Assembly (NCBI RefSeq): GCF_014212175.1
Contig: NZ_JACJVR010000070.1
Span: forward strand, 1-64,000
Length of the DNA: 64,000 nt
DNA from: Cohnella xylanilytica
GTDB lineage: Bacteria; Bacillota; Bacilli; Paenibacillales; Paenibacillaceae
Direction of reading: 5' to 3'
Position numbers and translations under genes: made by a program. The first letter of the stretch is position 1, and every line of letters begins with the position of its first letter. This document shows positions 7,279 to 16,196 of this stretch, in pieces. Below the pieces are notes generated by a model, which searched no databases, was not told where the DNA came from, and worked only from the letters and a program-made list of their open reading frames with translations.

Positions 7279-9557
7279 ACCCGCCATTCCTCCGGCAGGA
7301 GGCGGCGGTACGCCGGCTGCAGGTAGCGGTCGTCGACGAGCACGAGCGTTCCGCTGTCGGTCTCGGACCGGATGAGCCGCCCTCCGGCCTGGAGCACTTT
7401 GTTCATGCCCGGGATCACGTAGGCGTATTCGAACCCGCGTCCGGTCGCGGCTTCGTAATACTCGCGGATCAGCTCGCGCTCCGGGCCGAGCTGGGGAAGC
7501 CCGACCCCGACGACGACGACGCCGGTGAGCCGGTCCCCGACCAGATCGACGCCCTCGGAGAACGCGCCGCCCAGCACGGCGAACCCCGCGAGCGTCTCTT
7601 CGGCGTCCTCCGAGAACCGGGCGAGGAACGCCTCCCTCTCCGGCTCCGACATGCCGGCTTCCTGCAGAAGCGTCGGGAACTTGCCGTCATAGCCGGCCGC
7701 GAAGGCCGCGTAGACGTCGTTCATGAACGCATAGGACGGGAAGAAAAACAGATAGCGCCCCCTTCGCCGTGCCAGAAGCTCGCCCAGAAGCCGGGCGATC
7801 GGCCCGACGCTCCTCTCCCGGTCGGCGTACCGGGTCGACAACGGCCGGACGGAGACGTCCCATTGGCCGGGGTCGAAGGGAGACGGGATCGACACCGAAT
7901 AATCGTCTTCCTTCGCTCCCAGCACGTCCATGTAGAAGCCGAGCGGGGACAGCGTCGCCGAGAAGAAGACGCGCGACTTGAAGCCTTTGCCCGTCTGCCG
8001 AAGCGGCTCCGAAGGATCGAGGCAGAGCAGCTTCGCCCGGACTTCGTGGCCGGAGCAATCGACGAGGACGGCGTAGCGCTCGTCGTACAGCTTGCCGATC
8101 CGGACGAAGGCCGACGCGGCGAAGTACGTCTCGAGCAGCAGGTCGTCGCCCGAGGGGGCGCCCTGCCGGCTCGCCAGAGCCTTCTCCGCTTCGGAGGCGA
8201 ACGTCTCCGCCGCCAGCAGCAGCTCCTCGGGCTTGTCCTTGAACGAGTAGGACCGCCCGTTCCCTCGCTTCCGCAAGCCGATGAACAGCCGGTTGACGGC
8301 CTTGGCCGCATCCCGCAGCGCGGGATTCCCCGCTTTGAACTCCCTCTCGAGCTGAAGGAATCTCCGCTTGTCCAGCTCGGCGGAGTACATCTCCCTCGCC
8401 CGGTCCGGCAGATTGTGGGCCTCGTCGACGAGGAGAACGGTCTGCGACTTCTTCTCCGCGAGCATCCGCTTGAGCGAGACGCGCGGGTCGAACACGTAAT
8501 TATAGTCGCAGATGACGGCGTCCGCCGCGTAGGCGGCGTCGAGGGACATCTCGAACGGGCAGACGCGGTGCTTCCGCGCGTACTTCTCGATGGCGCCGCG
8601 GTCGACCGTATCCTCCGAGGACAGCAGATCCAGCAGAGCCCCGTTGATCCGGTCGTAGTACCCGTCGGCGAATTCGCACGCCTGGGCGCGGCAGTCGACT
8701 TGGTCCCGGAAGCAGATCTTCTCCTTCGCCGTGATCGTCACGGCCTGCAGGCGCAGCCCTTCCGCCCGCAGACGCGAGAAGGCGTCCTCGGCGGACGCCC
8801 TCGTCGTGCTCTTCGCGGTCAAATAGAAGATCTGTTGAAGATGGCCTTGGCCCATCGCCTTGACGGACGGGAAGACGGTGGACATCGTCTTCCCGATGCC
8901 GGTCGGCGCGCGGGCGAACAGCCCCGTCCCGGCCTCGATCGACCGGTAGACGGCGCCCGCCAGCTTCCGCTGGCCCTTCCGGTATTCGCGGTAGGGGAAC
9001 GGCAGCGCGGCGATGCTCTCGTCGCGAAGCTTCCGGCGGCGGATCGTCAGCAGCGCCCAAGGGGCATAGCGGTCCAGCACGTCCGCGACGAAGCTCTCCA
9101 GCTCGGCCGCCGTGGCTTCGCGGAGGAATCGCTTCTGTTGTCCCGATTCGACCTGCACGTACGTCAGTTGAATCCGGACCCGGTCCAAGCCGTGCTCGCG
9201 AGCGTACAAGCAGGCATAGCAATAGGCTTGCGCCCAATGGACGGGATAGCTCTCTTCATCGATCAGCGCCACGTCTCCGGCCGTCGACTTGATCTCTTCG
9301 ATCGCGACGCTTCCGTCCTCTCCGGTCCGCACGCCGTCGCAGCGCCCGTCGATCTCGAAGACGAGCTCGCCGCGCTCGAATTCTCCGCTGACGTACACCT
9401 CGCTCCGGTCCGCCTCTCCGTATTCCTTCTGAATCGCTTGGTGCGCCCTCGTGCCTTCCGCCAGCGACGCCGCCGACCGGAACTCCCCGTCCAGGCTGCC
9501 GCTTCGGAAGACGTATTCCACCAGCGGCCTGACCGCCATCCTCACCCGTTCCGCCAT
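7275..9557 (-). CDS. DinG/XPD-type superfamily-2 DNA helicase with N-terminal nuclease-like domain
   Basis: A 760-residue ATP-dependent helicase of the Rad3/XPD/DinG group. Walker A is at about residues 214-222 (APTGIGKT) and the DEAH box at about 375-380 (LLVDEAHN). Between them are cysteines spaced C-x6-C-x4-C plus a fourth near residue 336 (CPFE), the arrangement that holds a 4Fe-4S cluster in XPD/DinG enzymes. Helicase_C_2 motifs follow (FSATLSP, GGAFSEGVDL, QAGGRLIRS). The first 150 residues carry a PD-(D/E)XK-like pattern (FEIDGRCDG ... AIEEIKS), as in Cas4/AddB-like nucleases. It is likely to act in DNA repair. It stands alone between a TetR gene and a small zinc-ribbon protein. Confidence 0.85.
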   Translation of the reverse strand: MAERVRMAVRPLVEYVFRSGSLDGEFRSAASLAEGTRAHQAIQKEYGEADRSEVYVSGEFERGELVFEIDGRCDGVRTGEDGSVAIEEIKSTAGDVALIDEESYPVHWAQAYCYACLYAREHGLDRVRIQLTYVQVESGQQKRFLREATAAELESFVADVLDRYAPWALLTIRRRKLRDESIAALPFPYREYRKGQRKLAGAVYRSIEAGTGLFARAPTGIGKTMSTVFPSVKAMGQGHLQQIFYLTAKSTTRASAEDAFSRLRAEGLRLQAVTITAKEKICFRDQVDCRAQACEFADGYYDRINGALLDLLSSEDTVDRGAIEKYARKHRVCPFEMSLDAAYAADAVICDYNYVFDPRVSLKRMLAEKKSQTVLLVDEAHNLPDRAREMYSAELDKRRFLQLEREFKAGNPALRDAAKAVNRLFIGLRKRGNGRSYSFKDKPEELLLAAETFASEAEKALASRQGAPSGDDLLLETYFAASAFVRIGKLYDERYAVLVDCSGHEVRAKLLCLDPSEPLRQTGKGFKSRVFFSATLSPLGFYMDVLGAKEDDYSVSIPSPFDPGQWDVSVRPLSTRYADRERSVGPIARLLGELLARRRGRYLFFFPSYAFMNDVYAAFAAGYDGKFPTLLQEAGMSEPEREAFLARFSEDAEETLAGFAVLGGAFSEGVDLVGDRLTGVVVVGVGLPQLGPERELIREYYEAATGRGFEYAYVIPGMNKVLQAGGRLIRSETDSGTLVLVDDRYLQPAYRRLLPEEWRV

Positions 9558-9653
9558 CGTCTCCCCAACCCGCGTTCGTATTTTGTTCGCATCTACGAAT
9601 CATTCTACCATAATCCGACGGGTCGGGCGACGGAGTGCTATCCGCTCGGACCT

Positions 9654-9899
9654 CTACCCCCGGGAGCCGCCGCTGATGTCCCGCCATTCGACGACGAATT
9701 CCCGCTCTCCCGGCTCCGGTCCCTTCTCGTAGCGGCCGTATTCCTCCAACGCCTGCCCGCACTCGCAGGAGATCTGGTCGGCTCCGTAGTTGTCCGTGCC
9801 GAACACGATTCTCTCGTTGCGGTAATGGTCGCGCCGTCCCGGAACGACGCGATGCTCGCCGCCGCATCTCAGGCAGCGGATGACGAATCCGGATTCCAT
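9654..9899 (-). CDS. Small zinc-ribbon-like protein of unknown function
   Basis: An 81-residue protein with two cysteine pairs, CLRC near the N-terminus and CEC in the middle, which could hold one zinc. It has an acidic, glycine-rich C-terminus and no membrane segment. It lies 46 bp downstream of the RpoD-like sigma gene on the same strand, so the two may be co-transcribed. The family is not recognised. Confidence 0.6.
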   Translation of the reverse strand: MESGFVIRCLRCGGEHRVVPGRRDHYRNERIVFGTDNYGADQISCECGQALEEYGRYEKGPEPGEREFVVEWRDISGGSRG

Positions 9900-9945
9900 C
9901 GCTCTATCTCCTCTCTCGAGCCCTTGGGCCGAGTCGTCGCTTCCC

Positions 9946-10836
<891 letters not shown>

Positions 10837-10880
10837 TCCTCGAACCCCTCCTTCGGTACCTCTCTCTTGGAAATAAGATA

Positions 10881-10909
10881 TTGACTTCTTCGCTTGAATG
10901 TGATATGAT
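10881..10909 (+). promoter_or_regulatory. Strong sigma-A promoter, divergent from the sigma gene
   Basis: TTGACT (10881-10886) and TATGAT (10904-10909) are separated by exactly 17 bp on the plus strand, one of the best-matched promoters in the window. It points away from the sigma gene into a region without a convincing ORF. Transcription would start near 10916. Confidence 0.7.
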
Positions 10910-10915
10910 TGGAAT

Positions 10916-11036
10916 GGTGCATAAATAAATAATTCAAAATCAAGCGCATATGCCATTGTACCAAATTCATTCGCCTAGATCAATACCCTAATGATGGAAT
11001 CCGCGATCCCTCGGCTGCTTGGCCGGGGGATTTTTG
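10916..11036 (+). ncRNA. Candidate ~120-nt small RNA upstream of the sigma gene
   Basis: It is bounded by the promoter at 10881-10909 and a factor-independent terminator at 11006-11036: stem ATCCCTCGGC/GCCGGGGGAT (one G-T pair), loop of six, then TTTTT. Inside there is no ORF with a ribosome site; the longest candidate is a 13-codon frame at 10949 without a Shine-Dalgarno. The 5' part can pair AATGG with CCATT. Its first ~30 nt may overlap in antisense with the 5' end of the sigma mRNA. Confidence 0.5.
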
Positions 11037-11107
11037 ATTTTTCGGCCAGCCATGCGTTCCCCGGCCCCGAACCGCGCGGTCCTCGTCTCTCGCACGCTCC
11101 TTCTATG

Positions 11108-11150
11108 GAAAAGAGCGGGCCCTCCCTTCGGAAGGAGTCCCGCTCTTTTT
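11108..11150 (-). terminator. Terminator downstream of padR-type gene
   Basis: Stem AAAGAGCGGG/CCCGCTCTTT with an inner CCTTC/GAAGG hairpin and T/A runs on both sides. It works on the minus strand after the PadR gene and may also work on the plus strand. Confidence 0.75.
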
Positions 11151-11178
11151 GGCGTATACGTACCAGCCTGATCCCCAA

Positions 11179-11736
11179 TCACTCGGGTTCCCGGCGCGAC
11201 AGCTTCGCGATCAGCTCCTCGCACCACTCGACGTACAGCCGCTCGTACCGGACGCCGAACTCGACGACCGAGATGCTGGAGAACAGCGGATCGGCCACGC
11301 TTCTCCCGGCCAGCTGCGAGGTCAGCTCCGCGACCTTCGCCTCGTAAGCGGCCAGCTTCTCCTCGTGCTGCTTCTTCATCTCGCGGATTCCCTCGATCAT
11401 CCGCTCCGGATCGACCAGCCAAGAGTTGTACGCCTTGAGCAGGAAGTCGTCCCGGTACTGGTCCGCTCCCCCAGGCTCCGTCGTCCAGCGGATGACGGCT
11501 TCCCTGCCCGCCTCGGTAATCTCGTACAGCTTGCGCGCCGGGCGGTAGTCGTGCTGCTCGATCCCTTGCAGGGCGACCAGTCCCTCTTCCTCCATCCGGG
11601 CCAGCTCGGGATACACCTGATTGCTGCCCACCTTCCAGAACGGGCCCAGCCGGTTGTTCATCCGCTGCTTGATGTCGTATCCGCTGAGCGGCTCCCGCGC
11701 CAGCAGAGACAGCAGAGCTTGGCGAATCGAGCTCAT
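11179..11736 (-). CDS. PadR-family transcriptional repressor
   Basis: A 185-residue PadR regulator: winged helix at residues about 5-85 (LSGYDIKQRM, VYPELARMEEEGLV, YEITEAGREAV), then a coiled-coil Vir_act_alpha_C-type helical domain (EMKKQHEEKLAAYEAKVAEL). AAGGAGGGG precedes the ATG at 11736. It is divergent from an ABC-2/YhgE-like membrane protein, and three related 20-bp palindromes lie between the two genes, so it very likely represses both itself and the transporter. PadR proteins of this kind usually respond to phenolic or antibiotic-like ligands; the ligand here is unknown. Confidence 0.9.
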   Translation of the reverse strand: MSSIRQALLSLLAREPLSGYDIKQRMNNRLGPFWKVGSNQVYPELARMEEEGLVALQGIEQHDYRPARKLYEITEAGREAVIRWTTEPGGADQYRDDFLLKAYNSWLVDPERMIEGIREMKKQHEEKLAAYEAKVAELTSQLAGRSVADPLFSSISVVEFGVRYERLYVEWCEELIAKLSRREPE

Positions 11737-11766
11737 CGGAACCCCTCCTTTTCGTCCAAAAACGAT

Positions 11767-11877
11767 ATAGGTTCATTTTAATCTATCTCATCCGCCAGAA
11801 CAACCTCGAAACATAGGTTAAATTTAACTTATATCCTTATTGACATAAAGAAATTAGATAGGTTATATTTGACCTAT
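11767..11877. promoter_or_regulatory. Three evenly spaced 20-bp PadR operators over divergent promoters
   Basis: Three palindromes of form ATAGGTT-N6-AACCTAT lie at 11767-11786, 11813-11832 and 11858-11877, 45-46 bp apart. The rightmost overlaps the -10 of the plus-strand promoter (TTGACA 11840-11845, 18 bp, TATATT 11864-11869). The leftmost overlaps the -10 (TAAAAT) of the minus-strand promoter, whose -35 is TTGTTC with a 17-bp spacer. The middle site sits between the two promoters. Confidence 0.75.
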
Positions 11878-11915
11878 GTTAAGTACGACCTAAACCAAGA
11901 ATGGAGAATGAACCC

Positions 11916-13082
11916 ATGAGAACCGCCCTGAAGACGTATTTGAAAAAGCCGCAAACAACCGTCGCGATCGTCGTCGCGCTGATGGCCCAGATCATCTTCT
12001 GCGTCGTCTGGATGACCGCCTACGACGGCGTCATGGACCGGACGGACCGGCTGAAGATCGCGTTCGTCAACGAGGACGGCGAGTTCGGCCAGTCCGTCGA
12101 ACGGCAGCTGCGCGACGAGCTTCCGTTCCCGATCGTCTCCGCCGCCCGCGCCGAAGCCATGGACGACTTGACCGATCGAAGCGTTCAGCTGGCCGTCATC
12201 GTGCCGAACGGATTCGGCGAATCGCTCACCGCGCCCGGCAAGCAGGCCACCCTCTCCTATGTGATGAACGACGCCAACCCCCAGTTGGCCAAAAGCGTCA
12301 TGCAAACCGTCGCCGCCAACCTGACCGCCGGACTGAACAAGCAAGCGGCCCTGCAGGGAACGACCGTCGCTCTTCGCCAATCGAACCTGTCCGAGGAAGA
12401 AGCGGGCCGGACCGCCCAAGGCTTGCTCGACCAAGTCGGCTCCGACATGGCGATCCTGAACCCGGTGAAGGGCATGCATAACCAGATGGTGCCGATGATG
12501 CTCATCCTCGCTTCCTACGTCGGCGCCATGCTGATGGCGATGAACGTCCATCAAGTGTCCGAAGCGATCGGTGCCCGCCTCACGGTTCGCCGGCACATCG
12601 CCGTCCGCTCGCTCCTCATCGTCCTCGCCGCCCTCGTCATCTCGCTCGTCGGCTCCTCGCTGATCGCCGCGCTGGGCGGACAGATGCACGCCGGCTTCGC
12701 CTCCTTCTGGCTGTTCCACTTCCTGACGATGCTCGCCTTCATGTTCTTCGCGCAGCTGTTCCTCATCTCGCTCGGAATGGCCGGCATGTTCGTCAACATG
12801 GCGGTGCTGTCGCTGCAGCTCGTCACCTCCGGCACGATCGTGCCGAGACCGATGCTGAGCGGCTTCTATCAGACGCTCGGCCACTACCTCCCCGCCACGT
12901 ACGCGGTCGAGGGCATCATGAACCTGCAATTCGGCGGCGCCGGCTCCGGGAAGGACGCCCTGCTTCTGGCGGCGACGATCGCGGCCAGCCTGGCGGTCTC
13001 CTGGGGCGTCGCCGGCCTGCGCGGCCGGCGCGGCGCGGGAGCTCCGGCCCGGACGGAGGCGGACGCTCTCCCCGCGAACTAA
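11916..13082 (+). CDS. ABC-2/YhgE-Pip-like membrane protein (putative efflux permease)
   Basis: A 388-residue membrane protein: one N-terminal transmembrane segment (about 14-33), a soluble extracytoplasmic domain (about 40-190), then five or six C-terminal segments from about residue 185 on, with the stretch LVTSGTIVPRPMLSGFYQTLGHYLPATYAVEG typical of YhgE/Pip and SNG1-like (DUF3533/ABC-2) proteins shown here only in part. GGAG lies nine bases before the ATG at 11916, which is preferred over an in-frame ATG at 11901. It is probably a drug or stress-related exporter controlled by the divergent PadR repressor (inference). No ATPase gene is adjacent. Confidence 0.8.
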   Translation: MRTALKTYLKKPQTTVAIVVALMAQIIFCVVWMTAYDGVMDRTDRLKIAFVNEDGEFGQSVERQLRDELPFPIVSAARAEAMDDLTDRSVQLAVIVPNGFGESLTAPGKQATLSYVMNDANPQLAKSVMQTVAANLTAGLNKQAALQGTTVALRQSNLSEEEAGRTAQGLLDQVGSDMAILNPVKGMHNQMVPMMLILASYVGAMLMAMNVHQVSEAIGARLTVRRHIAVRSLLIVLAALVISLVGSSLIAALGGQMHAGFASFWLFHFLTMLAFMFFAQLFLISLGMAGMFVNMAVLSLQLVTSGTIVPRPMLSGFYQTLGHYLPATYAVEGIMNLQFGGAGSGKDALLLAATIAASLAVSWGVAGLRGRRGAGAPARTEADALPAN

Positions 13083-13127
13083 CCGCCGACACGCCGCACG
13101 CTCAACCGGCGATGCGCCGTAACGCAA

Positions 13128-13175
13128 ACAGGACAGCCCCGGCCGGATTCCGGCAGGACTGTCCTGTTCTTTTAT
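13128..13175. terminator. Bidirectional terminator
   Basis: AACAGGACAG pairs with CTGTCCTGTT around an inner CCGG-rich hairpin. It separates the end of the PadR-controlled membrane protein from the end of the convergent GH43 gene. Confidence 0.75.
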
Positions 13176-13195
13176 CCTAATAATAGTAAACCCGC

Positions 13196-14638
13196 CTAAT
13201 CGTCCCGATCGTCCAGCTTCTTGCCCCAGACGCCCGTGCCGTCGTTCCTTAATCCGGTGAAAACCAGCGTCGGCTTGTCCCGCTCCCAATCCCAGGCGGG
13301 CAGGAGCAGCAGCTCTTCGGTCGAAGCGACCGAGCCGTCTTCCTCGCGCCAGGTCAGCGTCACGGTATGGTCCCCGTCGAACGCCCACTCGTCTCGCCCG
13401 TCCTTCGCGCCGATCCTGCCGTTCGCGAGCAGCTTGAGCGGCACCGCCTCCGATTGGCCGTCCGTCTCCTTGTCGAAAACGATGCGGTCCCAATCGCCCG
13501 CGACGTCCGCCTTGGCGATCTTCTGCTCCTTCTCTCCCGCGTAGCGCTCCGGAGAGACGACCGGCCAGCCTTCCTTCGTCCACAGCATCCGGCGGACGTG
13601 CAGATACATCCAGTTCTTGTCCCCTTCGGGCCGGGCATGGTGAACGATGTAATAGTCGCCGCCGTCGTTCAGCACGGAATTGTGGCCGGGCCCGATCCAC
13701 CCCTCCCCTTCGGAGAAGCGGTAGCCGCCCATGATCTTGTTGCCGATCTCGTACTGCGGCAAGTAATCCGCGTCGTCCAGGCTGCGGCCGTTCATATCGA
13801 CGTAAGGACCCGCGATGCGGTCCGACCGCCCCACTCGTACGTTATAGTCCGCGAACAGAGAGTCGTAAGAGACGAACAAGTAATACTTCTTGAACTTCTC
13901 GTTGTAGACGATGTACGGTCCTTCCAAGGCGCCTTCCTCGGTGGCCGGATCTCGTCTCGCGATCCGCACGCCCTTGTCGCCCGGCTTCAGCGGCTTGCCC
14001 GTGGCGGGATCGAGCTCCATCAGGTAGATGCCGCCGAAGAAGGAGCCATAGCTCATCCACGGCTTGCCGTCCGCGTCGATGACGATGTTCGGGTCGATCG
14101 CGTTCATCTCGTCGCCGGTATCCGACTTGACGACTTCCCCTTGGTCCTCCCACGGGCCTTCCATCGACGAGCTGGTCGCTACCCCGATGTAAGACCGGTT
14201 CGAGCCGAAGGTGGAAGCGGCATAGTAGAGGTAGTACTTGTCGCCGAACTTGTGGACGTCGGGCGCCCACAGGTTGGTCGCCCCCGTCCATTCGCCGGCT
14301 TCCCGCGGAATGCCGTCCAGCGCGTAGCCGACCCAGTCCCACTCGATCAGGTCCTTCGACTTGCGGACCATGATGCCCGGCTTCGGCGGCGCGCCGACGC
14401 GGACGTCGGTGCCGACGACGTAGTAGGTGCCGTCCTCCGTCTTGATAATGGAAGGATCGTGCGCGTTGTTCGTATGCCAGTCGGCCTCGCGGTACAGCGT
14501 CGTCCGGTCGTACATCGGATACTGGACCGGCTTCTCCGGATAGACGATCTTCGGTCCGTCCGGCGACGAAGACGAGCAGCCGATCAGAGGCGCTCCCATC
14601 AGCAGCATGGCCATGCACCCCTTCAGCATCCGATTCAT
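13196..14638 (-). CDS. GH43 arabinan endo-1,5-alpha-L-arabinosidase-type lipoprotein
   Basis: A 480-residue surface lipoprotein (lipobox L-I-G-C, C21) of glycoside hydrolase family 43, a five-bladed beta-propeller. The catalytic acids can be placed: general base Asp in NNAHDPSIIK, pKa-setting Asp in NAIDPNIVID and general acid Glu in LEGPYIVYN, plus GPGHNSV. A C-terminal beta domain (about 380-480) resembles the extra domain of arabinanases. The start at 14638 overlaps the stop of the upstream GH43 gene in ATGA, implying translational coupling. It probably cuts arabinan or arabinoxylan side chains outside the cell to feed the nearby ABC transporter. Substrate specificity within family 43 is uncertain. 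Confidence 0.85.
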   Translation of the reverse strand: MNRMLKGCMAMLLMGAPLIGCSSSSPDGPKIVYPEKPVQYPMYDRTTLYREADWHTNNAHDPSIIKTEDGTYYVVGTDVRVGAPPKPGIMVRKSKDLIEWDWVGYALDGIPREAGEWTGATNLWAPDVHKFGDKYYLYYAASTFGSNRSYIGVATSSSMEGPWEDQGEVVKSDTGDEMNAIDPNIVIDADGKPWMSYGSFFGGIYLMELDPATGKPLKPGDKGVRIARRDPATEEGALEGPYIVYNEKFKKYYLFVSYDSLFADYNVRVGRSDRIAGPYVDMNGRSLDDADYLPQYEIGNKIMGGYRFSEGEGWIGPGHNSVLNDGGDYYIVHHARPEGDKNWMYLHVRRMLWTKEGWPVVSPERYAGEKEQKIAKADVAGDWDRIVFDKETDGQSEAVPLKLLANGRIGAKDGRDEWAFDGDHTVTLTWREEDGSVASTEELLLLPAWDWERDKPTLVFTGLRNDGTGVWGKKLDDRDD

Positions 14639-15624
14639 GCCCGATCCTGTCTTCCCGGTCTCGGCTCGCCGAAGAACGGGATGCCGTTCCGCCATTCGAT
14701 CGCCTGGATGCGGGCATGGCGGTTCGGGTCGTAGAGAGGGTCGCCGACGATCTCCTTGTAATCGCGGGCATGGTAGACGAGCAGGTCGGTCCGGCCGTCC
14801 TCCGAGACGGTGAAGCTGTTGTGGCCCGGTCCGAACCGGCTGGCCTCCTCGTTCGTGCGGAAGACCGGCTCGGGCGACTTCGTCCAGGACGCGGGATCGA
14901 GCAGATCGGCGTCCTCCGTAGCGGTCAGCATGCCCATGCAGTAGTTGTAGTCGGTGGCGCTGCCGGAGTAGGTGAGGAAGATCCTGCCGCCGCGAATGAG
15001 CACCGCCGGTCCTTCGTTGACGAGGAAGCCGATGCACTCCCAATCGTATTCCGGCTTGGTCAGCAGCACTTGCTCGCCCTTGATGGACCAGGGAGTATCC
15101 ATCTCGGCGATGTACAGGTTGGAGTTGCCGGCGATGGCCGGGTCGCGCTGCGCCCAGACGAGGTAGCGGACGCCCCGGTGCTCGAACGTCGTGGCGTCGA
15201 GCGAGAACGACTCCCAGTTCGTGACGAGCTGCCCCTTCTCGACCCAACGGCCGGCCAGCGGATCGGCGTCCGCGCACTCCAGCACGAACATGCGGTGGTC
15301 GAACAGGCCGTCCTTCGTCTCGGACGTGCGGGCCGCGGCGAAGTAGACGTACCACTTGCCGTCGATGAAGTGCAGCTCCGGCGCCCAGATGTTCGCGCTG
15401 AGCGGGCCGCTCTCGTGCTTCTTCCAGACGACGGCCGCTTCGGCGTCGTAGAGCCCGTCGATCGTCCGCGACCGGCGGATCTCGATGCCGTCGTACGCGG
15501 GCACCGAGCCGGTAAAATAGTAATAGCCGTCCGTATGCTTGTAGATCCAGGGGTCGGCGCGCTGCCAGACGATCGGATCGCGGTAGACGACTTCGGATTT
15601 CGGCGTAGAATTCAACATGGCCAT
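14635..15624 (-). CDS. GH43 alpha-L-arabinofuranosidase/beta-xylosidase-type enzyme, cytoplasmic
   Basis: A 329-residue family-43 glycoside hydrolase without a signal peptide, so probably intracellular and acting on imported oligosaccharides. The catalytic base Asp lies in RADPWIYK, and the acid Glu in LVNEGPAVL. The substrate-lining FGPGHNSFT and the C-terminal HARIQAIEW are typical of AbfB/AXH-like members. GGAG lies about eight bases before the ATG. It is the first gene of a two-gene unit with the secreted GH43 enzyme (4-bp overlap), giving one outside and one inside enzyme for arabinan breakdown. Confidence 0.87.
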   Translation of the reverse strand: MAMLNSTPKSEVVYRDPIVWQRADPWIYKHTDGYYYFTGSVPAYDGIEIRRSRTIDGLYDAEAAVVWKKHESGPLSANIWAPELHFIDGKWYVYFAAARTSETKDGLFDHRMFVLECADADPLAGRWVEKGQLVTNWESFSLDATTFEHRGVRYLVWAQRDPAIAGNSNLYIAEMDTPWSIKGEQVLLTKPEYDWECIGFLVNEGPAVLIRGGRIFLTYSGSATDYNYCMGMLTATEDADLLDPASWTKSPEPVFRTNEEASRFGPGHNSFTVSEDGRTDLLVYHARDYKEIVGDPLYDPNRHARIQAIEWRNGIPFFGEPRPGRQDRA

Positions 15625-15736
15625 CTCACACTCCAGAGCTTATGGTAGGTTTGTATGATCTCTGTCTGCCTTACGGTTGTTAAATCTGCTATGATGAGGA
15701 CATTCTCTCGATTGCCGAAGAAGGAGGCCTGCGCGA

Positions 15737-16009
15737 ATGCAGAACCGTTCCCCCTGCAAAGGCTGCTCCGCCGACGTCCACGTGACGCCGGATCAGATCG
15801 ACCGGATGGTGGACAAGCTCGCCCGCTTCCCCGACGCCTGCGTCGAGGATCGGGAATACGAGAGCCGCTTGGCCGCTTGCGCCGCCTGTTCCTCTCTCCG
15901 ATACGGAACGACGTGCTCCCACTGCGGCTGCTTCGTTCGGGTGAGAGCCAAGCTGCGGAGCAATACGTGCCCGTCTCCGGGCGGCAGCCGCTGGATAGCC
16001 GAAGCCTGA
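15737..16009 (+). CDS. Cysteine-rich DUF6171-like small protein
   Basis: A 90-residue protein with about ten cysteines in CxxC-type groups (PCKGC, CAAC, CSHCGC and a final C), probably binding zinc. It matches the pattern of the DUF6171 family, whose function is unknown. AAGGAGG stands at good distance before the ATG. It lies on the plus strand between the two minus-strand halves of the arabinan cluster and so splits the GH43 pair from the transporter operon. Confidence 0.7.
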   Translation: MQNRSPCKGCSADVHVTPDQIDRMVDKLARFPDACVEDREYESRLAACAACSSLRYGTTCSHCGCFVRVRAKLRSNTCPSPGGSRWIAEA

Positions 16010-16042
16010 TTCCCGATGGCGGCAAGGCGAAGAAGAGCCGAC

Positions 16043-16071
16043 AAAAAATCCCGCCCCTCCGGGGCCGGGAT
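16043..16071 (-). terminator. Terminator of the sugar-transporter operon
   Basis: On the minus strand, ATCCCGGCCCC pairs with GGGGCGGGAT, followed by TTTTTT. It lies 116 bp after the last permease gene, so transcription of the transporter probably stops before the GH43 genes. Confidence 0.7.
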
Positions 16072-16132
16072 GACGCCGCCGTCCGGCGGCTTCGCGGCCT
16101 TGCCCGGACCGGCAAGCCTATTCGGATCTTGC

Positions 16133-16196
16133 AACGCTGTCGATGTACCCTGTAACGCTGTCGGTTTCCCCTTATTACGCTGTCGATTACCCTTTG
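16133..16196. repeat. Three short tandem repeats overlapping the permease 3' end
   Basis: ACGCTGTCG followed by a pyrimidine-rich stretch occurs three times, at 16133, 16154 and 16177 (periods 21 and 23 bp). The last copy runs into the final codons and stop of the permease gene. Confidence 0.6.

Noticed and set aside
13196-15355. A longer version of the secreted GH43 gene starting inside the preceding GH43 gene
   Set aside because: The extra 239 residues are an out-of-frame reading of the upstream enzyme. The signal peptide with lipobox begins at 14638, in an ATGA overlap with the upstream stop.
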